In this document: positions 42,301-57,300 of the stretch, piece after piece
How the letters are laid out: each line of letters starts with the position of its first letter
How positions within the stretch are numbered: position 1 is the stretch's first letter
Assembly: GCA_944472135.2 (NCBI GenBank)
Contig: OX235270.1
Coordinates: forward strand, 73,603,168-73,667,167
Direction of reading: 5' to 3'
DNA length: 64,000 nt
Source of the DNA: Trichobilharzia regenti
Taxonomy: Eukaryota; Platyhelminthes; Trematoda; Strigeidida; Schistosomatidae
Program-made: the position numbers and the translations under genes
Notes under the pieces: generated by a model
What the model saw: only the letters and a program-made list of their open reading frames with translations
Told to the model about the DNA's origin: nothing
The model's database searches: none

Positions 42301-45300
42301 GAATATAGAGTTCTAGTTGTTCAGTGGCCTATCTACTTCTCGCTTCTCAGTTGGTTTATCGCATACATTTGTATTTCAGGTGGTAGACTTTATTCATCAT
42401 TGTTTTTCAACTATTCAGCAGCTAGTACTATCGTGTGTGTGTGTGTGTTCATAATTTTTCCTAAGTTGTCTAATCTATTCCAGTGAAAGAGGTATTTATA
42501 TGCGTGTATAGCCATTGTCCACTCAATGTTAGACATTAAATGGAGTAGAATTAAGCAGATGGAAACTATACAGTTAGCAACGAGATATTTTGTTCATTCT
42601 CAACCCTTTAATTCATCATGTTGTATATTTTTTCCCAGTATTTACCCTGTGTTCTGTGTTCTCATCCTATACACATACATAATCCAATAAAAAAAATACC
42701 CTTGAGCTAGTGTCTCCTACTTTTAACGATGTTTTCTCTTAGTTATAAACCAGAACCGTATGAAATCCTGTGCAGTGTATAAGCAATTTGGACGAAAGGT
42801 GGAAGTAAATTGGCAACAGAGGAATAGGTTTTCATTGGAATTATTGAAAAGACGATTGCGGTGAAGAGAATTTTTTTTCGACAAAGTTATCAGCTAGGTT
42901 GTATATTCCTGTGTTTATATTACATACGTGAGAAAGTTACAGAATTATTTCAGGTCAGAGGTGAGATTAATAAAATAAAAATAAAATTATGCGTCAGAAG
43001 CTGTTTGATATGCATCAGTCGTGCTTTTTCAATGATTTATTGTATAATTATCTTTTATATTAATTTAAGTCTCATTTTCTGTTTTATTTATGGGTGACTC
43101 CCACTTCTGTTACTGTTTGATAATTTAGCCAGTCTCCCGATACAAGAGTTACTGTATGAGAGTTTGAAAAAGTTTTCTTGTACTAAAACTGATACAAACA
43201 TTGAAAACCATTTGGACTCAACGGATGAAAACAATATTCATACTTTGTTACCAGACTTGAAAATGTCAGGAGGAGAAAGCCCACCACAAGTGTCATCATC
43301 CTTAATGTGTGTATCAGAATATAAGATTCAAACAAGAGAAGTGAATAAGAATGCATCATCGCCAGCCGCATTGCAAAACTTGTCTGTATCGACATCAAAT
43401 ATAAATGATGATCATCTTTTATTTGGACATGATCAATTAAGAAAAGACAGTGATGATACGAAGACCAGTTTCAGCAGTACTGTTGAACATATGGATCACA
43501 TGACCTCAGCACCCGATTACAGAATGGATATAATTTTAAATCAGTTAAAAGAATTAACTACAACATCACGGGAACAAAATAACAAATTCGAATATATAAT
43601 AGGTAAGATCCAGTCACATTAGTTTTGAATGGTTCTGTGTTTTGTCGAATTAAGCCCTGTTTAAGTGATAAGAATAATTAGGTTGTCTTTTATTGTAATT
43701 TTAATTATCTGTACAGCATGCCCAAGTATTAACAAACCTGTTATCCAAATGTGGTAGATAAATTTATACTGGTCTGGAGCATTTCTTTAATTTATGAAGC
43801 AAGCTGAACAGTGATGACTCAGGCATAACTTTTTCCCGTGAGAGCTTTTATCTGATATCTTTATAACATGTGCTTTCCAGAAAAAAGCGCAAGTTCTACT
43901 GTGTCTGCTACTGATACGATTTATCAGTAGTATATGAAGAGATGTTCATCGGCATGAAACATCAAATTACAGAGAGAGAGAGAGATTCAAGGTCAAAGAG
44001 AGCAAATGAACCATCTTTGCGGCAAAACATGGTGGACACGAAAAAAAAGACAAAGAAACCCGATATGAAAGGAAGAAGTAGCACAACACGGAAGATCTGT
44101 ACAAATGATGATTTGGAGATAAGGCGTACATAATTGCTTTAAATGGAGATACCGAATTCCAAATAAACATTCCGTTACCACATCCTTTGTCTTCTATCGT
44201 TACACTACTTGTCAAAAGCTGTAATCACTTTATCACATGAGCAATAGATAAGTGAGCTGTATCATCTGAGATTTACAATTAAATGTTCGGTATAACGACA
44301 CTCTTACAATTAAATTAAAGCAAAATTACCAATTTCTTTAACTAATCTTCGGCATATTTTAAAATTAATTTAAATATTCCCATTCAGATAATTTCAGAAC
44401 ACGATTTAAGCGAGAAAATATGTATTGTCTGAAGGAGGTATTTAACATAATTGTCCTGTGTGTCACCTCAGCTATTGGAATATATATATATATATATATA
44501 TATTGGCAACCGATACGTGAGTGTTAATTTTCTCAATTACATTTCACTGTAGTACTTACTGGGAATCATTATAGCCACATATCGATGTTTTTATTCAGAA
44601 AAAAAGTACGAAGTTCTTAGATGGTTGGTGGTAATCGGCAACCATCTTGATGGCGAGCTACCTAGAATGGTGGCCACATAACAACCTGACTGATAGAATT
44701 CAGTTTGCACCAAATAGAGGACTAGACACATCACACTAGTTACTAGTGTCAAATCAAAAAAGTACGAAGTTCGAATCTTAGTGCAAACACTAGTTATCGC
44801 TGAAATGCTAGTATTTTTTACTGATATGTATAATAGCTTCCCGCTTTCGATTTTATTAATCCACTCACTGACTTTGTATATATATATCTGGTATTTTTAA
44901 ATACTAACTAGAACAATTTCATGAAACGAAACTGAAGCTTGAAGAAGTTCAGCAAAGGCAATATGAAATCATCGAACAATTGAATAATCGCGGTCAAATA
45001 CTACCTTCCAGTAAAGTGATGATACCAGGGGTGAAACAGAAACATCTCGGAGATAAGTCTGTTGAAATGGCTAACCAAATACTTTTACAACGTAAGTTAT
45101 TTGAACAGTGTTGGTTATTTCATTTTAGTAGAATATGCCATACATACGCACATGCAGAAATTTCCCGTATGTTTCCGTTGACTCAGTGGCCTCAACTCTG
45201 TACTTCTAGTCACTGAGTTCCCAGTTCAAGTGCCACTCCGCTTATTTAACCTTAGTCAACTGGGTTGTATCATCAGCTTTCACAAATCAAGTTTCACTGA

Positions 45301-48300
45301 TAGTTTGTGTATGAGAAATATGCTCTATGTCACTTAATTATGACGAGTGTTTGATCACCGCTGTATTTGGTGATGAAAACTGCATAAAAATAATCTTCGA
45401 TGTATAATGGTACGTGTTGAAATATTTAAAAAAAACCTCTTCTTTATTAAGTCGACCGTTCTACTGAAACTTCTGCACTTCCTATTATTTAAACACAATA
45501 CACTGGACACAGCCGACTCTTAGACGTTGAAGGTTCAAATCTGCTTGATCAATAAAGAAGTGGGTGGCTGAATAATCAGAGAAACCTTCTGATCTAGATT
45601 TCGTGTGTATCTTTAGATGTTTCAGGAAAGCGTTACTGTCCTAGCGACTTCAACTCGTATCTCTAACATCTACATTTTGTAAGTATATTTGGATCTCAAT
45701 CAGTCGCTCCCAGTACTAGCTGGACTGCTCTAATCAGTCGATTATAAAGTGTTTTGAAATGCCGAATCATTTAGCACTAAACTAAGCTTAGTATTTTGAC
45801 CACCAAATCGTTCAACATATTTCAGTCAGCACTGCTTTGACTGGGAAGTTAGTTGACATTATTTACTAACCGAATGATGATGGAATCGTTTTTGTTTTGT
45901 ATGTACTGGTTTGGAGGGATGAGTTTGCTTTATGGGTTTAGGTTAAGTATTAAAGATTGTTTTTATTATTATTATTGCTCCCTTGTGTTCCCAGTGGAAC
46001 ATAGGGCTTCAACTGCACGTCTCCATTTGCTTCTGTCTTCTCCTGTACTTTTCACCTACATCCATGTTAGTCCATATTCTTTCAACTCCTCTTCACACGA
46101 TCTCCATGTCACCCTTGCACTGACGTCCCGCCGGCGCTTCCCTTCGGGTTCCATTCGAGGGCTTGACGCGCGACGTCACCCAGCGGTCTCCTCAGCGAGT
46201 GTCCGATCCATCTCCACTTTCTCCTGCATATTTGTTGGGCAATTGATTCTTGCTTTATTGAAGATTGTTTTAGCCAATATCATACATTCTGGGGTGATAC
46301 CCGTACATGCATTGGTTACGGAATTCAAAATTCGTGTAAGTTTTAATATGCATTTGTTACGCCTTACTTTCTTTTCAGTTCGTACTATACAAGGAGACTT
46401 TTCTCGACGTTATTCACAATTGGATGATTCTATGAATAAAGTTTTATCGAGTGTTCAAGATCCACGCTTTCCTAATACTCATCATTTGCATAACATTGAG
46501 TCCAGAATAAGTGTGCTGCCTAAATTGTTATGTGATTCACTAAAGTCTCTTTTACGTGATGAACTTCAACGAACAATTTCACATAGTAAGTATTGTTTTG
46601 TGTCTATGCATTTTTGTTACCTAAGTCTTCCTTACTTAATCTTATTATGATGAACTGTATGGGTTAGTGAAATTTTTCTTGGTTGATAGATCGTTGAAAT
46701 TATCACCTACGTTTGATAGATTTCAATTGTTTTACATTAGACTTGATATGATATATGTGGTGTCTTATCTCGTACACGGTTCTTCTAAAAATTGATATAT
46801 ATGTATATGCTCATGATCATATCAAGGTACTCATGTAACTTTGTGACTTTCGATATATCAGTGACATGAAAAATCTGACAAGAAACAATGAAAACTCTCT
46901 GAAAAGGTTCATATACAAAAAGCCAACATGGAATGGACAATTCATCAACTTTCAAAGCTTTGTGTCCTTAAGCAGAAAGAGGAACCTGATATACGCTCTT
47001 TCTTCGAGGATTCGGAAGATATGCAGCGAGGAGGTGATTGATGAAGAACTGAGTAATCTTCAGAGAACCTTGAACCTAGGTTCATAGACAAGAACCTCAA
47101 ATCAAGAAAGACTTTTGAACAAGTTCAGTCCGTTCCGAAGAAGATACTTCTGCTTAATCTAGAATTTAAAGGTGATATTGAAGCAAAAATCCTTCGTAAA
47201 CGCCTCTTCAAATCTCTGAGGAAAACATACTTCGCCGCGAGCCTACGACTAACGTTTTCTTGCAAGAAACCGTTCAACCAGAACGCGAAAGACAAGCTAT
47301 CGCATAGGGCCACCTCAACATGCATATACCAGTTTACTTGCTCTTGCAGAGCTGAGTACATTGCCTGTACCATGTGCCAACTTGAAAAACGCGCTCATGA
47401 ACACTATCCAGCCTGGCTAGTAAAAGAAGAACAAAAACATTTATATAGTTCAGTGATAAAACATCTGGTCATGTTAATATATGTGTAAAACTTGGGCACT
47501 GTGGTAGTAAGTAATTCCCTATTAGTTTGTTTATTAAATGTATCACACAGTGAAAGAGTATTGTATACTGGTGACGTTTCGAACACAATTTATTGTTCGT
47601 AATCATATCAATTTTTGTCACACGACTTATAGTTTTGCAAACTATAAAAATCAAATCTCGAAGTCGTGTGACAAAAATTGATATGATTACGAACAATAAA
47701 TTGTGTTCGAAACGTCATCCAGTATACAATACTCTTTCACTGTGTGATACATTTAATAAACAAACTAATATGGAAGAACATCTGGTCATTTCACGACATT
47801 AAGCGCTATTCGAAAAATCCTTCAAAATAATATACAGGATACGATCAAACCTATCAAAGGGAGTAAAATTAAGACATCTGGGTATAGCCGAGGCACCAGC
47901 CATCCAAAAGCTCAAACCCACGCTATGTATCCAAAAGAAATACGTTTAACCGTTGTCCTACCATGGCCATCATAAACAGGCAATTCTTCTAATAGTGACT
48001 ATTCCATTGACTTTCTTATCCAAACTTCTTGTTTATTCATGTTATTTTAAGTTTTTTTTAATCCCTATTTACACTACCATATTTTCATATCCAAACTTCC
48101 TGTCTTTTTTGTTATTTAATTATTTCTACATATTTAATCCCTGATTGCGTAAACGACTATTCGTCACATTAGTTATGATCCCACTAGATTTTTATCCAAA
48201 CATCCTGTTTATTGTTGTTATTTTTACATTTCTAACCCCTAATTGCACAATATGTCAATCTTCTCAGTAATTATGATGCTACTTTGTCTGAGCTTTGTCC

Positions 48301-51300
48301 TTCCCCTGTATATTATAGCATGTTAATTCCTAACTGTAATTCTTTTTATCTGACACTTGGCCAGAAATTATTCTGGAACTTTCCTACAGCTTAGTTGATG
48401 ATTTCGTCGAAAAGAAAATTTTCTTCGCTGCAACTGTCTTTTTATTCCCTATGGTCAAATTTTTGTTTAAAAAAAATCATTGCACACGCGTTAAACCCTC
48501 CTCGTATGTGAATATCCAACGTGAACTGCCACACTTTTGTGCTAATTTCTACGTTGAAAATTTAGTCCGTCAGTTTCATACATACAACAGATTTGTTGAA
48601 CTGTAGGCTTTCTCCCATAGTCTAAGTTTAGTTCATGCATTCAGTACGATAAGTTGAATTTCTATAGATTTGTAACTCTGTGATCAATAGACATTGTGTT
48701 TAAAAAAACAGCATTTAGTGAATAATATCAGATTTCAGTTTAGTACCGAATAAGCTAGTAAATTGAAGTTGTGCTGCAGGTTAATGAGCACATCTCAGCT
48801 TTTGTTTCAGTTATCTGATCTAGTAACTAACCGTAAACTTGATTTTATTTTACATCTCTTAGCCTGGATTGCATAAAAATAATACTGTGGTAAGATTGAC
48901 TACTGGTGTTGTCAGTACCTATGCGTCGGGATAAAATAACTGTCCTAAACTCTTATCAATAAACGGATGTTTCTGTCTTTGTGTATTTCTCTTTTTCCTC
49001 CCTATCCCTTTTCTGTGTTGATAAATTTTACGGTAGGTAGGGCATTTGGTTGAAATCTTATCGTTTAATGCATGTTTTCATTGGTTTAAAAAAAATTAGT
49101 CTAGTGTATAGGTATTGAGCTAAACGACAAATAGAGTAGTCCTTAAATACCTCCAGGCATAGCCAGTCAGATACGTCTGTGTTTGTTTTTCAAGGTACTT
49201 CCAGCTTTTTCAACTCCTGCAACGATTGATAGCTTATGTGTCAATACTCTGTTCAGTTTCAGACTGAAAATTGACAACTGAAGTGCACTAGAAGGCTGGT
49301 GCACTTTTGAGGAACTTTTCACTTATAGTCTTTTTAAAAGCAATCTTCATCGATAAAGTGAACAGTTACACCCAGCTTTCTGTCATCCATGTTTTCGCCT
49401 TCACAACCTTTACTTTTTTCATTGTGCCTTGGGTCTGGGATAATATGCTGTGTGCATTTATTGGTTCGAAAGATGTCATTGTGCCCCAATAACCACTTGA
49501 AAACCACATGATAGTAAGTATGGCAGCAGACTAGATATAGTGTTGGTATTTTCCATAAAGTAAAAGTTGTAGTGTTGCTGTAAATACCCATTTAACTCCA
49601 ATTTGAATACAGTCCTAATAATGTTAACAACTTGCTGCTCTCGGTAAGGTCGCCTGTTTATTCGTTTAGCTTTCATTTATGTTTATTTAAATGTGTGGGA
49701 AGCAATATGTATCCGTTGTCAGAGCATATGACTCAGGGGGGTGGGGTAGTAGTCTTTGTCTTTACTCTTCTAGCACTAAATAAGGGGAATACATCCGGTG
49801 CAAATACGCCAGTCATTCGACTTTAGTGGTCACTATATGAAATTATACCCTTTTTGATTTCTGAATGACTAACTGAGAAAGAGGGTATATGCATGAATGC
49901 AGTTGTAGCGATTCATTATAATTGGGTTCACTGGATTAGGATTTCAAATAGCTTCTCATCATGTGACTTGAATTTGCATTTAAGTTTCCTTTACCATACT
50001 CGCATTTGAATTCATTTGTTAGTGGACTTAGACAACTTTTGTTAAAACCCCATTTTCTTTGAATTGTCGGCTTGTGCGTAAATGGTGAGTACAGATATGT
50101 ACTTAGATAGATTAGACACTAGGTAGTAAGGTAGTATCATCTGTCTAGTCCTTTGTTTGGTATAGATTGAAATTTCACTATTTTTCCAATTTAATTGAGA
50201 AAATAGCTCCCCTTGTTTTAGCGTTAACTTGAACTTGTATTCAGAGTCAAACAGTAACCAATTTTAGTAATAATGTCTTGTTAGAATAACCTAAATTCAG
50301 ACAGTAAACATATATATATATATATATAGAACATAGTGTGACCTTGGTTTTTATGATCGTCAAGCAAATCCAGACACACATCCGATAGACGTACACTTTG
50401 TCACATGTTTGAAATAATCAACACATTAAAAAACATACATTTGTTGTTATTTTTACATGTGTGTGAATAAACAATAGAGTCCGTTCCACATAAATGTACC
50501 TAGCACTAGGAAGTGAATTATACAAGCCAGCAAGACTCATTGATGTGTCAGTGAGTTAAATATTTTACTGTTTCAATCTATTTACAAATCAACACAGAAC
50601 TCTAACAATCAAGAAATGTACTGCGCCTCACAGTTTATCCTAGTCATTAGAGTACCGTTTAACTGAATTCCGGAAGACCAGTGGACTATGAAATGCCTGT
50701 TTCAATGCAATAACTGGCTATTGAACCCTCGCATACTCAGGGTGTGAGATATAGTTTTTTTAATATTTTGATCAAATGATATCAAGTAGACGACCACTCT
50801 TAGGTCCTCTATGCTCATTTCGCAAAACTGCAGAGCCTAAGCGAGGTTAATCTCATTGACCGAACTTGCTTACAAGTGTATCAGTTCGGAAAACACGCTT
50901 CAAAGTAAAAAAAAATAGAAAGAAATGCAGTGACAGTACAGAGAATAAAGAAACTTGGGGGAAAGAATAATTAAATGAAGATTAATGAAACCGCAAGAAA
51001 GTACTGGCTGTGGTTTTTCGTTAGTATGAAGAAACTTATTGCCTTTAGTGGATAATCTGAGAGTAATTTCCGTTGCATTACTTTTAAACTTGTGTTTTTG
51101 GGTCTTTACTTGTGATAAGAAAAAGGAATATTCAGCTGGTTACTTGTGGTAAATGGACACCTTACTGCCGTCTTGGATTCTCAGCGTAGTGTGAGATACT
51201 TTTACTATCAAACTGACTTCGTTGTTTTGTCACCTAAGTAATCAAACTGGTATGATGGGGCCTGTAGGGATAGTCATTTTAAGCAACACAAATGTTATAA

Positions 51301-54300
51301 CTGAAATGAACTGAATAAATCCGTTGCTACTATGTTATATCTTCGCCTGTTAATTACTTATCACGGTAGTGAACTCGACTTGTACGCTAATACGTCTATT
51401 TGTCTTTTGTACCTTCCGATCCACTGAGCCATGCAAATATCAAAAGACAAAGTCTGGCCTTTGATTGTATTATATTGTGATTGTATTATGTTTATATATA
51501 TATATATATATATTTGAAATGTCTATTCTGATTGGTTGGTGATCCGACATAGAACAAGGTGAGACAGGAGACGATGAATTGATCACACACTAAATTACAA
51601 TATGCGTGAGAAATGATAGACTGATCCATTTAGTAACTCCATCACAAGATAAATCACATGATTCGTGAGAAAGGATGATATACTATTTTATGCAGTGTCA
51701 CCTCAACGACCCATAGGACTATGCGGAATTACAAGCCCACTTGCTACATAAACACACTTGTCAATCCAGAGGGTGGATTTTCTCTCCAAAACTGAAATAT
51801 GTCATCATGATAGTTTTAGTTACTTGAATTTGTTCGAGAATTTCATATGGTAGTATTTACCTGTTGTCCTTGAGTGTCATAAATCAATGTCACGTCGCTT
51901 GTACCATTATCAAACAATTTAAACTTTTGAGAAAGTATTTATTTATAGTACTTCACATAACTGATCGTGCCTGTAAAAATACCATGCATATCTTCTGAAC
52001 ACTCGTTTATATGAAATGAATTATTATTATTATTACTGTGTGATATGTAATCATTCTGGATGGCTCTGCGAAACTGAAAAATGACGTGGGTTTTGAACTG
52101 TCAGTAGTATGTTTGAAAACTGGCTGCTTATTTCAGTAAACCACATCTCATTATAGAATTATATCAAGAAATTCTTTTTTTGGCAAGAGTAGACCATAGA
52201 CACCAAAGTCAAGTGTGCGTCGGTGGCACAGTGGTTAGGACTCTCGCCGACCATGCACATGGTCCGGGGTTCGAGCCCACGCCGGCACACACCTGATATC
52301 TATGGTCGGCCTGCAAAATTTGGGCTACCGATATCCATGCTGAAAATTCCATACTTGTACCAAAAATACAGTGTGGAATCAAGCTGTAAATCAAAAGTAA
52401 AATAAAAAAATAAATCGTGATTTGACCAATCAGATAGCTCAGCAATAAAAGTGGTTACTAGTCATAATCCTCGTTGAAAATATCTCCTAGATTTGGTTTT
52501 TGAAATCTCTATGGGAAAATGGGTTGATAGGGAGGAATAAAACATGCATATGTGGAGTGATATAATGACTCTGGAAAAGTATTACGGGGCTACTAGCGGT
52601 TATACATTCAGATGCAGCCACTTTGTATTAGGAAGTGTCTATAAGTTGGTAAGTCGTACATAAGTGGTGATTTTTTCTAGATACTTCTCGAAATCCCAGC
52701 TCTCCTTTAGTGATATATTGCGTATATGCAACCAGTATGTGCTACACCTGGAGAAATAGCGAATACATTGGTTTAATATGTCTATAACCACTTCTATGAG
52801 AATCTGGGGCCACTTTTTGCAGCATATTAGAGATATATACCCTATATGATTCATTTTCACCACATATATATCGTAGATACCCTTCTTTGTAAATTAAGTA
52901 CTGCTTTTCACCTAGGAGAATCTGATTGGCTGTTTCAAGGTCGCCTGAAGTTGGTGTCTATTCTTTACTGTTGCCCTTTTTTTGAATGTAGTTTCATCTA
53001 CCAATGAATAATAATATGCCTTTGAATATCTGGCATTTTCTTCATCGTTAACATAATGTACATGTTTTTTCCTTAGATATCTTAAACATAACGGAGCCGT
53101 TACGTGAAACATTGCATCGTGCTATACAAGAAAGTTTATCTACTTTGACGTCGAATTTAGCGGAAAATGTTCAACGTACATTGCGCGATAAGGTAAGCTT
53201 CCGTTTACTTATTATTTGGTGACTGGTGATATTCATGTTTGTGCTATTGGGAAGTATCTCTACACTGTGCTATATGCGTGGTTGCTTCCGACACGCTTAA
53301 ACTAAACTGATCTGGTAAACAAATGGTTATTAGGAGTGAAGCATGGTGTGATACTTTTTGAAATGGCATCACTTAGTATACTGAATAGATGCTTTGTTGA
53401 TTACTAATTCGATACCATATTCACTTCAGCTACTTAAATTTTGCATAACTGTTATGCATATAAGTTGGGGATGACGAAGAAGTCATCACTGTTATATCAT
53501 TAGGTCGTATTGTTATGATTACTACTGGGATGAGACTGATTGGTTATCGTAGATTTGTCGAATAGGTAACCCTTGCTGGAAGTGAACTTCTGTTTGTTTA
53601 TTCCCTTGAGTTCTGAGTGGAACGGAGCCGAATTGGTTGTAAATTCTACTCTTTTGATGAGGCATAATCAGGTGATGCACTACAGTGAATTGTTATCAAT
53701 GTAATAATCAAAATTAAGAAAAATGTACCGGATCTAAAGCGTGTAAGTGTCCCGGTCAGTTTGTTAACCAATGAACACAAATTTAGGGATACTGGCGATA
53801 AAATTGATTGTTGTACTCATTTAAGGCTTACAAAAGTAAAAGTAGCCATCATATTCACTGACCGTCTGCGTTCTCTCATCTCAGTGCATATACAGTTGAG
53901 TTTAATGGGGAAGAATCTGGGTGACTAGTGTTCATATCGTATTATTGACAGAAAGAAGAAATTTTGACACATGCTTGGCAGCTTATTATTATTGGTTACA
54001 GGATTTCATCATGAGCTGACATTGGTTAGAAAACCATTGGGAAACCTGGGATTACTGGATGGCTATTTCGTCCCAGTTTGGGACTCTTCAGCAGTACGCA
54101 CCACTCGGCAGAGTTCGAACCCAGGACCTTCTGGTTACAAGTTGAGCTCGTAGACCATTGAGCCACTGCGACCCGATCCAATGGTCTTTGAATTCTAACT
54201 TCTGCCAATTCACGATATAGCGGAACAGCTAGCCAATGTCCTCACACCTGACCTGCTGCACCCTAGTGGTCACAGCTTCCCACTAGAATTCCAGGTAACT

Positions 54301-57300
54301 ACCTGCCTGAATAGGACCAGTCGCCAGTGCGCATCTCATTGATATTCGAGTATTGGTTTTTTAGGGATGGGTTACAGGATTCAGTCATGAGGATTCTCTT
54401 ATTCATCAGATTTTAAGGTGATGCTTACCCACTTATTCAGAGTCATAATTTTATTACAAGTCACTTAAAGATGCAACAATCATATTTTTCCATTTCTTTG
54501 TTGGAAAAGAATAGACAGTATGTTTCTAGCCTAAAGTACAATTTGCTGTCAAAAAGCAACATGATTTTATTTTTCTGTGAAAGAAGTATCAGGCAGTGAT
54601 GTTGTGCTACTAACGAATCAGACTTTCCAAAATCGAATGACAGCTGACTGAGCTGATGTCATTACGTTAACTTATCCGTTATAAGGATGTCTTACTCTTC
54701 ACCTCCAATCATAATATCACAGATCACCTGACTTCATAAGATTTTTAGATGTGGATTTAGTTTGATCCAATTTCTGTATACAAAAAGCATTTGGCCTGAT
54801 CTGAAAAAATGATGTGTAAGCATGAGTAAATGAAATGTATGAGAAAATGTTTTAGTGAACGTAAAGTGAAACTTTGCTACTGCTTAACTCGACAGTGAAA
54901 ATTTAAACTTCTTCACCTTATCGATTACTTCATCTTTCGAAAGGATTACATTGACTTTTATAGACTGATGGTTTACTGTAATCTCTTCACACATACAGTA
55001 GTCTTGGTTCGAGGTGGCTAGTCTTCTTTAATCGTACTACAATTAAGACAAATGTACAACAAAATACAAAAGGAGTTTGGATTTCTCGTTAAACAATTCA
55101 CTTAAACGTGACTTTTATTACCTAGATACCCTCCGTGTTCAATAATATTTTAAAACCCAAACAGACTGTTTTCTTCTAGTACTACTGTCTTTCAACCATT
55201 CTCTTATTTTTTTATTGAATGACTATTACAGACAAATCTGATTACTAAATACAATGTGTTCTTTCTTTTTGATCGTTCTTCTGAATATACTTACAATCCT
55301 GTAATTTATTTTAAGTGTAATGCAATATCTATATGGATGTATGAGTAAAGGTATTTTGTAATCAAAGTGTTTTGTTTACCTTCTTAAAGAACTTCAGTGC
55401 ACAGATTGTACGATCTATTTCTGGACCGCTTACCAATGAACTTTCTTCATCCTATCGAGATTCATTGAATAAAATATTTGTACCAGCTTTGGAAAAAGGC
55501 ATTAAAATGTTGTTCACCGACATCAACGAAGTTTTCCAGACAGGCACACAACAATGTATGTCATTTTTTTTTGTGTTCAGCTTTTTTCAAAATATCTTTC
55601 ACTATTGACCTCAGCCTTATAATTATGTGTGTAAAAATTTACTGCTGGTTAGATATAAGAGTTATTCAAACGGTAATACAGAAATACAAGCCACTTAACG
55701 CTTCTACCATAATTGGCCTTCGCAAAAAAAGTTCCACCACTTCTTCATCGGTTACAAGTACAATTTCAAGATCGAGACTTTTCACCTAGGTGTTATACAA
55801 CCGTGGACTGTATGTAAAACACTGTCGGGGGGAAAACTTTCGATTGCTGACTTAGGTATATGTTTCTGGAAGTCAAGTGACATCACGTATGATTATGAGA
55901 CCATTTTCCATTGAGTAGTGACGATAACAATAAAAGCTTTATCCTGGAGAATTTGTTTACACACTGTATAGAGGTCTCAAGATATTTTATCACACAATAT
56001 TTACTCTTCGTCTAGGGTAAAACAGTAATTGGCAGGAATTCGCGTTGATCAGTGCTGTTCTATCAAGATCAAAAACCCCATCCTTTATGATATTTTTCTT
56101 TCCTGTATTTTGAGAAATGCATACCATTAGTTCGAAAGCTAACTGAAAATGTGCTTGAATACATTTTGGAAATGAAAAACACAATTGAATAATTCAAACA
56201 ATAAGGTTTGGAGAAAATTTAATCTACTCTGTGATAGATGGTAGCCTAGTGATTTAAGCAGGCCGTCAAGTCGAATAAAAATACACGTGATTCTTAAGTT
56301 GTGTGATATTTTTGTCATTGTTAACAAATTTAACCATATCGCAGAAACACAACCATGGGAGTTGCCAGAAAGATAAAATTTATAGATCCTTTTTACTCTT
56401 TGCATGTATGATAAGCAGCTATTCTTTTCAGAGATGTGTAATCTAGTTGATATAAACATAAAACTTGTGCACTGTGGTAGAGTATAAAATTCCATTATGG
56501 GTAAATTTTGTTTTGATAAAGTCTCACAGCGTTATACAGTAATGTTTACTGATGACGTTTCGAGCACAATTTATTGCTCATAATCATATCAAGGTACTCA
56601 CACAACTTTCTAACTTCGTTTATATAATTCCATTATTTTTCATCGCTTGACTTGATTGGTAGTAGTATTTTCCATATTTCTGGTATGAGTGATGCGTCAT
56701 TCCTATTGCACTTTTTGAATGTAGACTCGATGAACAAAGATTCTTTGTTAATAGGGGAATGGTAATCTAGAACTTTTTCAGTGGTTGTGAGGTAACTTTG
56801 TGCTTTCACCAGGATTATGATCACTTATAACACTAACGCTAATACGAATAGTTATTATAGCAGTTAGTGTCTTCAACACAAGTTGTAGGTATTTCGATGG
56901 TAATTTAATCGCTACGAAAATGTTTTATCTCATTATAGAAATGGTTAAATCATCAGTTACATTATGACTGTACAGCATTAATTATGCCAACTTAAAGATT
57001 AAATGAAATTCCTGTTACTCTTTATTGTATTTATTTATTGCTCCCTTGTGTTCCCAGTGGAACATAGGGCTTCAACTGCACGTCTCCATTTGCTTCTGTC
57101 TTCTCCTGTACTTTTCGCCTGCATCCATGTTAGTCCATATTCTTTCAACTCCTCTTCACACAATCTCCTCCATGTCACCCTTGCACTGACGTCCCACACG
57201 CCGCTTCCCTTTCGGGTTCCACTCGAGGGCTTGACGCGCGATGTCACCCAGCGGTCTCCTCAGCGAGTGTCCGATCCATCTCCACTTTCTCCTGCATATT

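Noticed and set aside
45853..46378. N-terminal extension of the ORF that ends in the 46379-46585 exon
   Set aside because: The extension is the minus-strand RTE fragment read in reverse plus intron; the AG at 46377-46378 gives the correct EDC4 phase.
47570..47730. Hammerhead ribozyme in the PLE foldback (GAAACGTC strings)
   Set aside because: PLE ends are known to carry hammerheads in other animals, but here the CTGATGA core and GAAAC segment do not fold into a three-helix junction that I can trace.
47520..47770. Inverted arms as a bacterial-type terminator or CRISPR-like repeat
   Set aside because: Eukaryotic context, PLE end motifs and a target duplication explain the structure.
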